64,000 nt of DNA from assembly GCA_003342895.1 (NCBI GenBank), contig PTFA01000092.1, positions 1,024,717 to 1,088,716 on the forward strand, given 5' to 3'. Source of the stretch: Casuarius casuarius (Eukaryota; Chordata; Aves; Casuariiformes; Casuariidae). The notes under the pieces were generated by a model. It was not told the DNA's origin. It worked only from the letters and a program-made list of their open reading frames with translations, and ran no database searches. Position 1 is the first letter of the stretch; each line of letters opens with the position of its first letter. Positions 48,936-58,420 of the stretch are shown one piece after another. Position numbers and translations under genes: made by a program.

Positions 48936-50666
48936 GTAAGCCATTCTGGAGCCACCATGAATTGGTTTTGTTTCCTTGCTTGCCAGTGCTGAATGAGGGC
49001 TGTTTCATCTCAACAGGCTTCTCCCAACACACCTTAATTTGAGATCTCCTGCATGCATGAAGCAATGGAGTTAAGTGACCTTGCTGAATCTCTGGCCACT
49101 GCAACTGCAGGAGAACAGGGAAGGAAAAGAAAGGAGGGGAGGAGGAAGAGGCGCTTTGCTGTCTCCCATTAAAGCCCCAAGAGGCTGAAGATGAGAGAAT
49201 GAAAGTTTCAAATTGCCAGAATGTAATTCTGAAAGTCATTTTCCAAGCACAGAGCTCTCCACAATGTCACCTCTCATCTTCCAAGGTGGGGATTGAAGGA
49301 ACAATAAAGCACAGAATATTCTGCAAAGACAGGGCTGCTATTTCAAAGACAGAAGAGTTTCCATTCCCTAAACAGGCTGTCTCACACCCCCTTCTTCCGA
49401 GAGATCTGCACAGCTGAGATGTAAATGTACTGGGGGCCCAGTTCCAGCTCCTTAGTCATTCCTAACATGGGAGAGCGATCTAGCCAAACTGAGCATGGCT
49501 TTTTCAGATTCTTCTAAGAGAAAAGATGTCGAAACAAGCCCACCTATTTAACAGTTACACTTTTAATTTGACTCAAACTCCTGATGGATGCACGGAAGAA
49601 AAGGTGCACTTAGACACTTACGCCCCAAACCCTAGCAAAGCTGTTCCTCCCCTCTCCCTGCTTCCAGCCCTCTCTCTTCAAAGAAATCTGGATTAAGGAG
49701 TTAGATTCTTTCAACAAAGACTTCAGCCTGAGATCTTGCACCGAAGTGTGAATTAGCCTCTTGTTCTACATTCTTTGCTGACCTTTATTCCAACTGCATT
49801 CCCCCTTATATTTATAAAATAAAAAATAACCCAAATGCACAGACATGCCCTGCTGAGATAAATTGCATTCAACCCCTTTTCAGTTAATATCAGCTTTGTC
49901 CAGAGCTCCTTATTACTGTTGCCACCTGTCTCTCCAAGTTTCCCTTTCCATTTCCCAAATTACTCAAGCCGAGGCTTGAGTGGGCCTGCCCTCTCTCTGC
50001 GAACACACTTATTTACCCACCCAGGTCAGGGTGTAGTTTTCATACTGACGACTGGGCTTTTTACCACGAAATCCCTCCTCTCTTCCTACTTTCAGAAACG
50101 ACACTTTCCCCAGGGCTGACCTGCAGAAGGAATTGGCCCTGCTTTTATCATGGGTGAGGAGCTGGGTGCAGCAGTTCACCCAACCTACAGAAAGCACTTT
50201 GCCCTCCAGGCCAGCCAGGTAACAAAGTTCACTACTATCATACATATTAAACATAACCCTGGTTAATTTTCATTTTTTTATTATTATTTCCTGGTAACTC
50301 AGTTCCCTGCGTTTCCATCTGGGAGGCCAGTGAAAGTGTTCCTCGCTGGCCTATAGCCAGTTTTCTCCAGCTGGGATCAGTTCAGTCCAATGTTGCCATC
50401 TGTCCTTCGAGACAGAGGGCCGTCCTTTTCCATTTCAGGTCTCTCCCAGAAGCAATTCCCCTTTCTGTTGCCCCATGCACCCTGGACTTGACCAAAGCGT
50501 ACGAGTGGTACGTGGCCATCATGGGACTGATGCATTTCCAAGCTGTCCCAGGCCTGCAAGAGGTCCAGCATCCCAACTGCAGGGCTGCCGCGGTGCCCTC
50601 CAGCCGATGGGCTGCCTGCAGGGCATGGCTGCGGGCACAGCCCCCTGCCCAGCCCTGGGCTGAGCT

Positions 50667-50690
50667 GGGGGACGGGGACGGGGACGGTCA
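50667..50690 (+). repeat. (GGGGAC)n short tandem repeat
   Basis: Three GGGGAC-like units lie in a G-rich stretch. Confidence 0.85.
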
Positions 50691-50849
50691 CTCTGCAAGC
50701 AGAGATGGTGCCTCTCAGGATTTCCCTGACACAGAGGAGGTGGATGGGTTCCCTGGGGATGCTCGGAGTAAGGGGGGGGGGGGGTTGCATCCCCCCACCC
50801 CTCCACGGGGACGTGCACGCTGTCACCTCGGCTCACTACTCATCAAAGC

Positions 50850-51270
50850 CACAAGCGGGGCCCTGAGGTGGCCCCTTCCCCCGCCGCCCAGACGCGTCTC
50901 CCCTTTGCCCCCCGGCCCGCCGGGGGCGGGGGGAGCCGGGCTGCGGGCCCGCCGCGCCGGGGCGGCCGGAGCCATTGTGCGGGGCCTCGGCAGCGCCGCG
51001 CTGCGCCCGCCCCCGCGGATTGGCCGCCGAGTGCGGCGCAGTGATTTTGCGGCGAGGTCCCATTGGCCGCCGCGCCGCATAAGTTTTTGCTCCGGACGGC
51101 AACTTTTCCCAGGGATGGAGTGAGCCCGGCCCGGCTGCCCGCTCCCTCCCCGCGGCTCCCGGGAGCGCCGGCCGCGGCCCTGGGACCGCCGCTCTCCTCC
51201 TTCGCAGCCGGGGCAAGGCAGGCACCGCTCGCCGGCAAGGATGAAGCTCTGCGGGACTTTCCTCGGTTCG
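50850..51270 (+). promoter_or_regulatory. CpG-island promoter with twin CCAAT boxes
   Basis: A dense CpG island carries two inverted CCAAT boxes in an identical context, attggccgccg, at 51019-51029 and 51062-51072, spaced 43 bp. NF-Y commonly binds such pairs. A weak TATA-like cataagttttt follows at 51078, so a + strand start near 51105-51115 is likely. The first ATG (51115) makes only a two-codon uORF. A second ATG at 51241 is in good Kozak context (A at -3) but hits a stop after ten codons unless spliced at a weak donor near 51266. Confidence 0.55.
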
Positions 51271-52010
51271 TAACCGCTCGCTGGGGGGGTGGGGGTTGCT
51301 GGGTCCCCCTCCTCCAGCCCCCTCCCGTTCCTCCCCCAAGGAGCTACCTCTCCCCAAGCCACGCCTTGAGAAAGGGGCTCGGTTGCGAGGGGGGGATCGC
51401 GGACCCACAAACTACCCCGTTACCCCTGTTCTGGGGCGGTTTCTCCCCTAATTGCCTGGTGGAAAGCGGTTCCCTGCGCGTGTCGCAGAGCGCAGGTTTC
51501 TCGTGCTTACATTTAGCAAGCGAGTTTCTAGCGTCTCTCACTTGTTTTGCTCTTGGCTCAGCCGCAAAGAGCTGTGCGTGCGGAAGAGTGCGGGTCCCCG
51601 GTACTGCTGCTCTGAGGCTCCGACCGGGCTTTGTCACTGCTGCCGCTGTTTACAGCTAATTACAAAGGGTGGGGGGGGTTGGGGGAAAACGAGGAGAAAA
51701 TCCTGTTTTCTGGTGCTTCTGGTCAGTTTTGTTCGGGCTTTTTTTGCTCTTGCACATTGTGGGAGGGGGGGGGGGGGGGGGGGAACCAAATATAAAGTTG
51801 GTTCGTGTCTGTTAATCTGGGTGTGTTCCAGTGCCTGCATTAACTGAGGCACAAAGGGAAGGTTTGAGGTAATGCAAGGTGCCTGTTGCAAAAGATTGTG
51901 ATTGCTCCAAATGTTGCTCTCTGGTGGAAAAAAGAGCTCTAGATTCGGGTTAGACAAAGACATTGTCCCTTCAGGAAGGAACCGCCCAAATCAGCGAGAA
52001 GGGGCGCGTC
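51271..52010. other. Island flank, G-rich low complexity
   Basis: No gene is recognised. Sequence grades from GC-rich to mixed. A 19-G run lies at 51765-51783. It would be the start of intron 1 if the 50.9-51.3 kb promoter is real. Confidence 0.4.
51765..51783 (+). repeat. G19 run
   Basis: Nineteen G after gggagggggg-type sequence form a strong potential G-quadruplex tract and a likely sequencing problem spot. Confidence 0.95.
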
Positions 52011-52014
52011 GGGG

Positions 52015-52440
52015 AGCGAGCAAAGGGTTATTAAAAGTTTTTGTGCCTGTGCATGTTGTTCCATCTGCCAGGGGCCTGTAGTGGGCAGGTTTCTTCGCAA
52101 CCCTTCAGCTGTTCCATATACAATATTAATGCTGGCCATTTCTATTCGGCATACAACAGCACTAATTGTAGTCTGAGGCATTAAGGCAGCCAGCCCATCT
52201 GCATAGAAGCTTTCAGAAAGAAACAAGGAAAAATCTTTCACCCCCAGCTGGTAACCGGAGAAGTTGGTGCCAATTACAAATGCATAAAGTTTGAGATCTA
52301 AATTACTTTGAAAGAGTCTCGAAGAAGCAAATAAAATACAGCTTAGCATTTTTATGTCTGTATTTACAAAAGTAATGGCCGTTTTATTTTAAATAATCTT
52401 AAACTCAAAACGTTTAAAATGTGAAAACGTAAATGTAGAA
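52015..52440. promoter_or_regulatory. Strong candidate conserved non-coding element
   Basis: About 420 bp of balanced, AT-leaning sequence lies just inside the CpG island flank. It includes ccatatacaatattaatgc, gcactaattgtagtctgagg, ccaattacaaatgcataaag and tttgagatctaaattac. It lacks low-complexity decay, unlike its neighbours. A 136-codon ATG frame runs antisense (52349 to 51939), unusual for this composition, but its product resembles nothing I know. Confidence 0.48.
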
Positions 52441-52499
52441 AATTTTTTTTTTAAAAAAAAAACTGCTGCATTGTTGGGGGGGGAGCATAAAGAGAATCC

Positions 52500-52715
52500 A
52501 CTTTTTAAGTCTTTTTGGCATCCATTTCTGCAGGCTAAACAGTCGGTGACCTTCAAAATACCCGTTGCAACCTGCACACTCCAAAGACCTAAATATTCAA
52601 ATATTTTTCTACGTTGTATTGTTGCCTTTAGGGAAGCAGCAGCTCTTTCAGACCTGGGAACACACAATAATTATCTCCTCCCTGAAAACGGCTGCAAAGT
52701 GATTCTAAGAGCTTT
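52500..52715. promoter_or_regulatory. Candidate conserved non-coding element
   Basis: Includes gcaggctaaacagtcggtga, gacctaaatattcaaatat and cacacaataattatctcc. It ends abruptly at a GC-rich patch (52760-52900). Confidence 0.38.
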
Positions 52716-52759
52716 TTCAGAAGAAAAAAGTGGGCAGAAAACACCCTGCCAGGGGGGTG

Positions 52760-52900
52760 TTAACCCCTGGGCTGCCGGGGCCGCGGGGCGCCGGGGGCCG
52801 GGCCCGGGCGCGGTGCTGGCGGCGGCCGGAGCTGTCCGCCCCGGTGGTGCTGACCCCGCCGGCCGCGCAGGGCTCCGGCCTCTGCCTCCCTCTCGGAAAC
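52760..52900. other. Small CpG-rich patch
   Basis: Very dense GGCC/CGG words run over about 140 bp. It may be a minor island associated with the neighbouring promoter region. Confidence 0.4.
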
Positions 52901-55055
52901 CGAGCGTTTCGCCTATATTCGCCTCTCTAGGCTTCTCCCCTGGAGGGGCTTGAGCGGTTGCTGGCGTGGGGGTTTTCAGGGGGTAGGGAGGGAGCTTGTG
53001 GCAGTGAGAAAGATGCCTGCTCGCTTCCAAACTTCGTGGTGATAAGTAGAAACTCCGAGGAAGATGCTGTTTGTTTCACTGTTTTGGAGGCTTTGAGGGG
53101 AGGAAGAGAAGGTGAAATCTGGCGAGTTTGGAAACAAAGAAAAGCCAGGCACCCTCTTCCTACCCTGAACTTGGTATCAAAGCTGTCAGCTTGATATGCC
53201 TTAGGGGCTCCTAGGCGCATCGTGTGCTAATAAATACAACAATAAAAACAGTCTGTGCTAATATTTAGATACGGGTATGTTTCTGTGTGCATATACCTAC
53301 ATATGCAGTGTGTGTACTCATATGTATGGGGAAATACAAGCAAGTAAACACGCTTCCCTCTTGCTTTCCGTCCTATCCATTGTGCTTTTGTTTCTCAAGT
53401 TTTAGTATTACATATCTAAATGAAATAGCAGTGGAGAGCACCAAGCAGCTTTGTTAGCAGAGAGGAGCTGAACCTCCCGTCCCTCCCTTTGATTCTATCG
53501 CGGGTGCAGAACAATGGAGATGCAGTGTAGCACCAGGCCTGCTGCCTGCAGATAAGAGTTTAATAGAATTTCTGAATGCCAAAGGTTTAGGATGTAAAAT
53601 ATCCCCGTCTTCGTGGTGTGTCCAAAGGAGATAGAAAACGGCTTTTCAGGAGTACTCTCCACTGAATGCGTCCTTTATGTTAATGGTTTAGGAGCACACT
53701 AGGCTTGCAGACCATGGAAATGGGCATCGTAAGAATCTCTAAATCAACTTCAACAGCCTAAAATTAGTATTTGTCACCCTCCCCAAATGTAATGCAAATT
53801 GGGAATAAAATCAGCTTCTCCTGCAATGGTCTGTGGGCGGGACGGGGTTGCATCTCTCACCCGCTGAAGTCTGAACTGCCAGGAAGGTATGTGGCCAGGT
53901 CCTGGTCTTGATAGTAACATGCCTGGGCTGAAACTTCGATCAATGTGCGGGGTTTTACCTCTTCCTGCCTGTTCATAACTTGATTAGGGCGATTGCCGAC
54001 TCGGACAGGGAGGCAGTTTGGGTGCCCGTGACTCTGCTGGGACCAAGGACTGGGCAGCTCCGGGGTGGGCTGGGGTGGAGTTTCGCAAAGGCGGAGGCAG
54101 GAGAGCTCGTCCCCGGCAGGATTCAACTTTCCCGGCCAGGCATTGTCTCCAGCATCTCCGAAGGCTCCTGGGGTTTCGGCCCATTTGTGAGCTCACGCAT
54201 GTTTTCGAAAATCTTCATTAAGATGACAGCAAAGTCTTAATCTTCTCGGTGATGCTGGGGACGGCATGGGGGTGCAGAAAACGTGCTGGGCAGAAAGGAG
54301 ACACCCCCCCCCCCCCCCCCCCCCCAGCTGCAACACGCCTGTGTTTTCCCCACCATTTCCGAAAAGTTGCAATCAAAGTGCTAATGCGCCCGTCTGGCGG
54401 GGGAGATGTGCTAATGCCGCGCGGTGCCGGGGGGCTCTCCCCAGAGCCTTCCTCCAGCCCGGCGAGGGCTTCCTCTTCGCGGGGTGGCCAGATTTCCTTG
54501 CAAACGGTTCTTTCGTGGAAAGATGGTGCTAGCTCCCGGAAAGTACAGTTCTTTCCGGGAGGAAAATACGCGTAATGGAAGAACATGCACTTTTTCCCAC
54601 TTAGAAACACTCCTCAAACTATTTTAGTCATCGTGTTCTTTAAAGACTTATCCTCTTTCCCGTCACAAAGCCAAAGATGTAACCATCTGAGACGTGATCC
54701 ATCCTTCCTGGGGTGAGGCGATGTCTGCTGGGAATATGTTGTGTCATTTATTTTTAAGGGGAGAAAAAAAATATTTATACACCTTTTAACCACTCGCTTT
54801 TGAATATGCATATCAGCTAATATGCAATACTTCCAGGTTCATAGAGGCGATAAATTTCGCAGTCTGTTCTTTATGGTGATAGGTCATCTTCCTAACCACC
54901 AATAAATATTGTAAAGTACTTTCGCTGGAGCTGTGCTAACCCAGGGCATCTGTCACTCGCTGCTTGCTGCTATTAGGAATTATTGGGCTGTACCACGCGT
55001 TGGGATGCGCGGGGGGGATGGCACGGCGGCTGTAGCACTCGCCGTCCTTTTGTGT
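52901..55055. other. Unique non-coding DNA
   Basis: No gene is recognised. AT-rich segments at 53220-53330, 53640-53830 and 54740-54960 (tatttttaaggggag, catatcagctaatatgc, accaataaatattg) may be regulatory. A C22 run lies at 54304-54325. Confidence 0.45.
54304..54325 (+). repeat. C22 run
   Basis: Twenty-two C after acac form a homopolymer tract with G-quadruplex potential on the opposite strand. Confidence 0.95.
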
Positions 55056-55059
55056 TCCT

Positions 55060-55610
55060 GCCATCAAAGGAGCCCTGAGCCTTGTGCATATTAATTATGA
55101 ATCAGCTCCGGCAAAGTCACTCACCTTCTGCTGGGTCTTGGGGAGGGGGGAGTGCGAGGCGAGAGGGGCTGCCGGGGCTGGGAGAGCCCCAACTCTCCGT
55201 GCACTCAAGTCAGCAGCTCCATCTCTCTCTCTCTTTTTGATGCTATACTGTAAATTTATTTCACCTCAGAGAGTAAACAGATATATTGCAACCCCAAGGG
55301 TTCATGGGTAGTGTATTTACAAAGGGAAGGCGCAGCAAGCCCCCTCTGTGCCATTTCCATTAATGAGAGCGGTCATTAAGTAAATGAGACATTGCCTTTA
55401 GCAGGCTTAAGAGTTCACACACTAAGGAGTATCAGATATTTAATTGAAACCAACAACCCGTCTTACACGCGTGTTACTGGTGTAGGGAAGTGGGCTGCCC
55501 TCCAAGAACTCTCCCCCCACAACCTCCCCCATGCAAATTTCATGATTGGTTTCCGTGATGTCATTTTGCAAAGGGGCAGACAATAGCTGTGGGGAAAGGT
55601 AAGTCAATAT
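55060..55610. promoter_or_regulatory. Candidate conserved element ending in a strong splice donor
   Basis: The block holds gtgcatattaattatgaatc, ttccattaatgagagcgg and a tight trio near 55531-55563: octamer atgcaaat, inverted CCAAT gattgg and CRE-like tgatgtca. At 55598/55599 a donor gaaag/gtaagt is a full consensus match on the + strand. After it, a 57-base pyrimidine tract leads to gacag/ag at 55714/55715, which could end a 116-nt intron. The block may combine an enhancer or promoter with a non-coding first exon. Confidence 0.42.
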
Positions 55611-55645
55611 TATGTTCTTTCGCTGACAAAGGCAGATAATGCTGG

Positions 55646-55702
55646 CTTTTTTCTTTTCTTTTCTTTTTTCCTTTTTTCTTTTTCTTTTTTTTCCCCTCCC
55701 TT
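55646..55702 (+). repeat. Polypyrimidine tract (CTTTT)n
   Basis: 57 bases of C and T only, mostly CTTTT-type units. It may be plain low complexity or serve as a splice-acceptor tract. Confidence 0.9.
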
Positions 55703-55799
55703 GGATTGAGACAGAGGGAAAAGGCTTTCGGAGCACACGGTTAATGTAAACAGACGCAGGCTTTTCGCCTTTAGAGCATGAAGGCTGGGTTGTTGTTTT

Positions 55800-56330
55800 G
55801 AAAATTGCACTGGAGAACCGAGGGGATTTTATGATGATCATCATGTTCCTAGGTCCATCTTTGCTCGCTCGCTCTCTCGCTCGCTGCGAGATGCTAGTGG
55901 ACATGTTATGCTTCTGACTGAAAAGAGGTTGAATAAGACGAGGAAGGAGGAGAGGAGGAGGAGGAGGAAAAAAAAAAAGGCAAGCACAACATCGCATTCA
56001 GCCGGGAAACTTTCTGAATATTTCTGGAAGAGGATGGTTGCTGGGTTTGTGGACCTAGAGATCGGTGGACGTTGCTCAGGAGGAAAGCGTACGCGCTGCT
56101 AGCGGAAGACGCTCCGGGAGCCGGGGAAGAGTTTGGTGCCGCCGCCGCCGCCTCCGCGGGCGCGGAGCTCTCGGAGGTGCTGATCCCGCGGCTGCCCCCG
56201 GCCCCCCCCGCCCCTCCCGCAAAAACTACAGGCCAGTATCTCAAGCCGGCAATTTTCTTACTCTTGAATCTTTAACGAGCTTTGAATCTCCTCGCTCCGC
56301 AGCGCGGGTAGTTTTTCTTTCCGTAAGTGT
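55800..56330 (+). promoter_or_regulatory. Candidate promoter and first exon
   Basis: A (CTCG)n/TCTC stretch at 55864-55886 is followed by a polypurine GGA run (55940-55980) and a CpG-dense GCC-rich stretch (56080-56260). An intronic-side donor match tcc/gtaagtg occurs at about 56323. This is the layout of many vertebrate 5' UTR exons. No convincing start codon with a recognisable protein is present; the open frames here begin at GTG or TTG. Confidence 0.4.
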
Positions 56331-56399
56331 TTCCTAGGCAGGGGCACGGCTGCGGCGGGCTCGCGTTGCTCGGCCAAGTTGCCCGCCGTGTTCAGAGGG

Positions 56400-56550
56400 A
56401 CTTTTTCCTCTCCCCCTTTATTGACTACTTTAGACTTCTCTATTTATAGTAGCGAGGAGCAAGGGAAGTGTGCCATGTTTGCGGCTCCCTCTCTACATTG
56501 ACCGTGACAGAAATCTGCGGGGTCTTATTTTTAGCTGGCTCGGAAGAGGC
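56400..56550 (+). promoter_or_regulatory. MEF2/TATA-type motif pair
   Basis: ctatttatag at 56440-56449 matches the MEF2 consensus in full and is also a TATA-like box. A second MEF2-type site, ttatttttag, lies at 56525-56534. They sit between two CpG-rich stretches. A transcription start about 30 bp downstream of the first site would be plausible. Confidence 0.38.
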
Positions 56551-56689
56551 TTTGCTTGGCTAATCTCTTTATCGATATCGGCAAAGTTTTGTTTTGTGGG
56601 TAAATTGGGGGGAGGGGGAAGGGACGAGAAGGGGGGGTTGATGCTCGGGAAAATGTCTGCGCTGCCGTTGACCCCGGAGAGTTAGGTGG

Positions 56690-56940
56690 GAGTTTGGGGG
56701 GCAGTTTGCCGGCGGGCAGGGGCGATGCCCCGAGGGGGGCGCGGGCCGTGGCTGCGCGCCGTGCCCGGGCGGGGGGCGCAGGCTGCTCCCCGGCCTCGGC
56801 AGGGCTCCTGGGCCGCGTTTTGCGGGACAGCCGCAGCCCCGCAAAAGTGCGGGGGCCGGCGGCGAGCGGTGCCCGCCGCTCTGCTCTCCCCGGCTGCTGT
56901 CGAGCCCCCTCTCCCCGAGCAGCGGCTTCATGCAAGCGCG
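56690..56940. other. CpG island
   Basis: A CG-dense stretch of about 250 bp to the right of the MEF2/TATA pair, consistent with a promoter cluster. Confidence 0.5.
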
Positions 56941-56959
56941 AAAAGGCCAAGCAAAACCC

Positions 56960-57250
56960 TCGCCATCGCTCTGCCGCTACTTTTAGTTATTTTCTTCTTC
57001 CCTTTCCCTCTCTCTCGTTGGCTCATCTGCTGTTATTATCAGCCTTTTCCATATGGCCACTTTAATTAATGGCAGACAAAAGGGGGTTGGGGGGGGAGGA
57101 GGAATCCAGGAATTAGAGTTTATAGTTGGTTTGTCTCTGATGCTGTCATAGAAACCAGAAGCAAAGATGCCGCCTTTCCACTTCTTTGTATGATCCTGTT
57201 TATTGTTCCCGAGCGGCGCAGATTGGAGCAGGCGCATGTTGCAAAGCACA
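56960..57250. promoter_or_regulatory. Candidate conserved non-coding element
   Basis: Includes ctgctgttattatcagcc, ttccatatggccac, actttaattaatggcagac and gatcctgtttattgttcc. Clean, non-repetitive AT-leaning sequence between two CpG islands. Confidence 0.42.
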
Positions 57251-57479
57251 AACCATCGCCTGCTGCCCGAGAAATCCGGGCTTGCACGGAGGAACTTGTT
57301 TCCTTGAACTCCTTCTCTCACAAAGCTGCCTGCCTTCTCCCCTTCCTTCTTTCTCCTGCCTCGAGAAGGCTGAGGATAACTTATCTTGGTTTTATTATTT
57401 TTTTTTCCAAAGTTTGTAACGATCCGAAGGAACAAAGGCGAGAAGAGTAGGAAAACTCTAGGAAGTTGGGTTTATGCCT

Positions 57480-58420
57480 CTGCTAAAAGCGGGCGTGAGG
57501 CGCCCCTCGGTCCCGGGGCGGTTCGTTGGCTGCTCGTCCGTGTCCCCGGGCGGGAGGCACCGGAGCGGCCGGCCGGGTCCGGCCCGGGTCGCGGTGCGGG
57601 GGGGTGAGGGTGCGCGGCCGCCGTGGGCCGGGCAGCGCTGAGCGGGGCAGCAAACGCTCGGGGGTCCCGTCGGGGAAAAGCCCTGCCCGGAGGCGTCTGT
57701 CCCGGCAGAGCCCTCCCGTCCCTTGCCGGCACCGCCGAGCAGGGTCCCCGGGGGTCGCAGCCCCTCCGCCTCCCTCGCCGGGGGCCCGCGGTGCACGGCA
57801 GCCCTCGGGGGGCAGAAATGCAGCCCCATCCCCCTGCCCGCAGGTCCCTGCAAAGGGGGGGGGGGGGTCCCCAGGCGGGGGCTGGGGGGGTCATGACGCC
57901 GGTGAACACCGCAGCTGGGCCGAGCCCCTCTCGGGTCGTGGCTTCCACAGAGCAAAGCCGCGGAGTGCGGGCCAGGCTGCGCAGGGGCGAGCTGCGGGGG
58001 CCGGGGCTCCGCCAGGGAAAGCGCGGAGCGGGTGCAAAGTGCCTCCGCGCCAAGTGCGAGGGGTTTGCAAAAAACCCTCCCCAGTTCAGAGCCCCCCGGG
58101 GGCTGCTGGCTTCGGGGCTCCCGAAGCTTAGAGCCAGCCCCCATCGCTTGCAAGTTGTCCCTTTCCCGGGTGCGCCGGCTATTCCGGAGCAGGGTGGGCA
58201 AAGCCCAAGTCCTCCGCACCCCGCTGTGCTTCTGAGCCCCCCCGCACCCCGAGAGCCCCGGGGAGGGGGCAGGAATCGCGGCTGTGCGCTCCGCCGGCGC
58301 CCAGCCCGAGCGCTTCCCCCGGCGGGACCGGCGCTGGGAGCGGATCGGCCCCGTTTCCTGGCAATCAGACGATGAGGGCAGGGCTGGGTTTGCAAGACGT
58401 AGCTCGGCGTCAGAGCAGCT
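57480..58420. other. Large CpG island
   Basis: About 0.9 kb of very GC-rich, CpG-dense sequence with a G13 run at 57855-57867. Frames of 200-370 codons exist on both strands and in several phases, as expected from composition. Their products are Pro/Arg/Gly/Ala-rich and resemble no known family. It could mark a further promoter or exon of the same gene region. Confidence 0.55.

Larger units (their letters stand above)
48301..50840. other. Unique non-coding DNA left of a CpG-island promoter
   Basis: No gene is recognised. A 16-nt splice-bracketed segment lies at 48920-48935. AT-rich sequence at 49500-49920 may be regulatory. Short (GGGGAC)n units occur at 50667-50690, and a G13 run at 50772-50784. 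Confidence 0.45.

Noticed and set aside
48570..49239. Two minus-strand frames of 95 and 111 codons
   Set aside because: Unremarkable length for this composition, no family resemblance; the second covers a purine-rich low-complexity run.
51115..51123. ATG at 51115 as the start of a protein
   Set aside because: It is followed after one codon by TGA; at most an upstream mini-ORF.
56065..56337. Frames starting at 56065 and 56072
   Set aside because: They begin at GTG and TTG, not ATG, which is not credible for a vertebrate main start.
57050..57058. ccatatgg as an SRF CArG box
   Set aside because: Only four A/T bases lie between CC and GG; the CArG box needs six.
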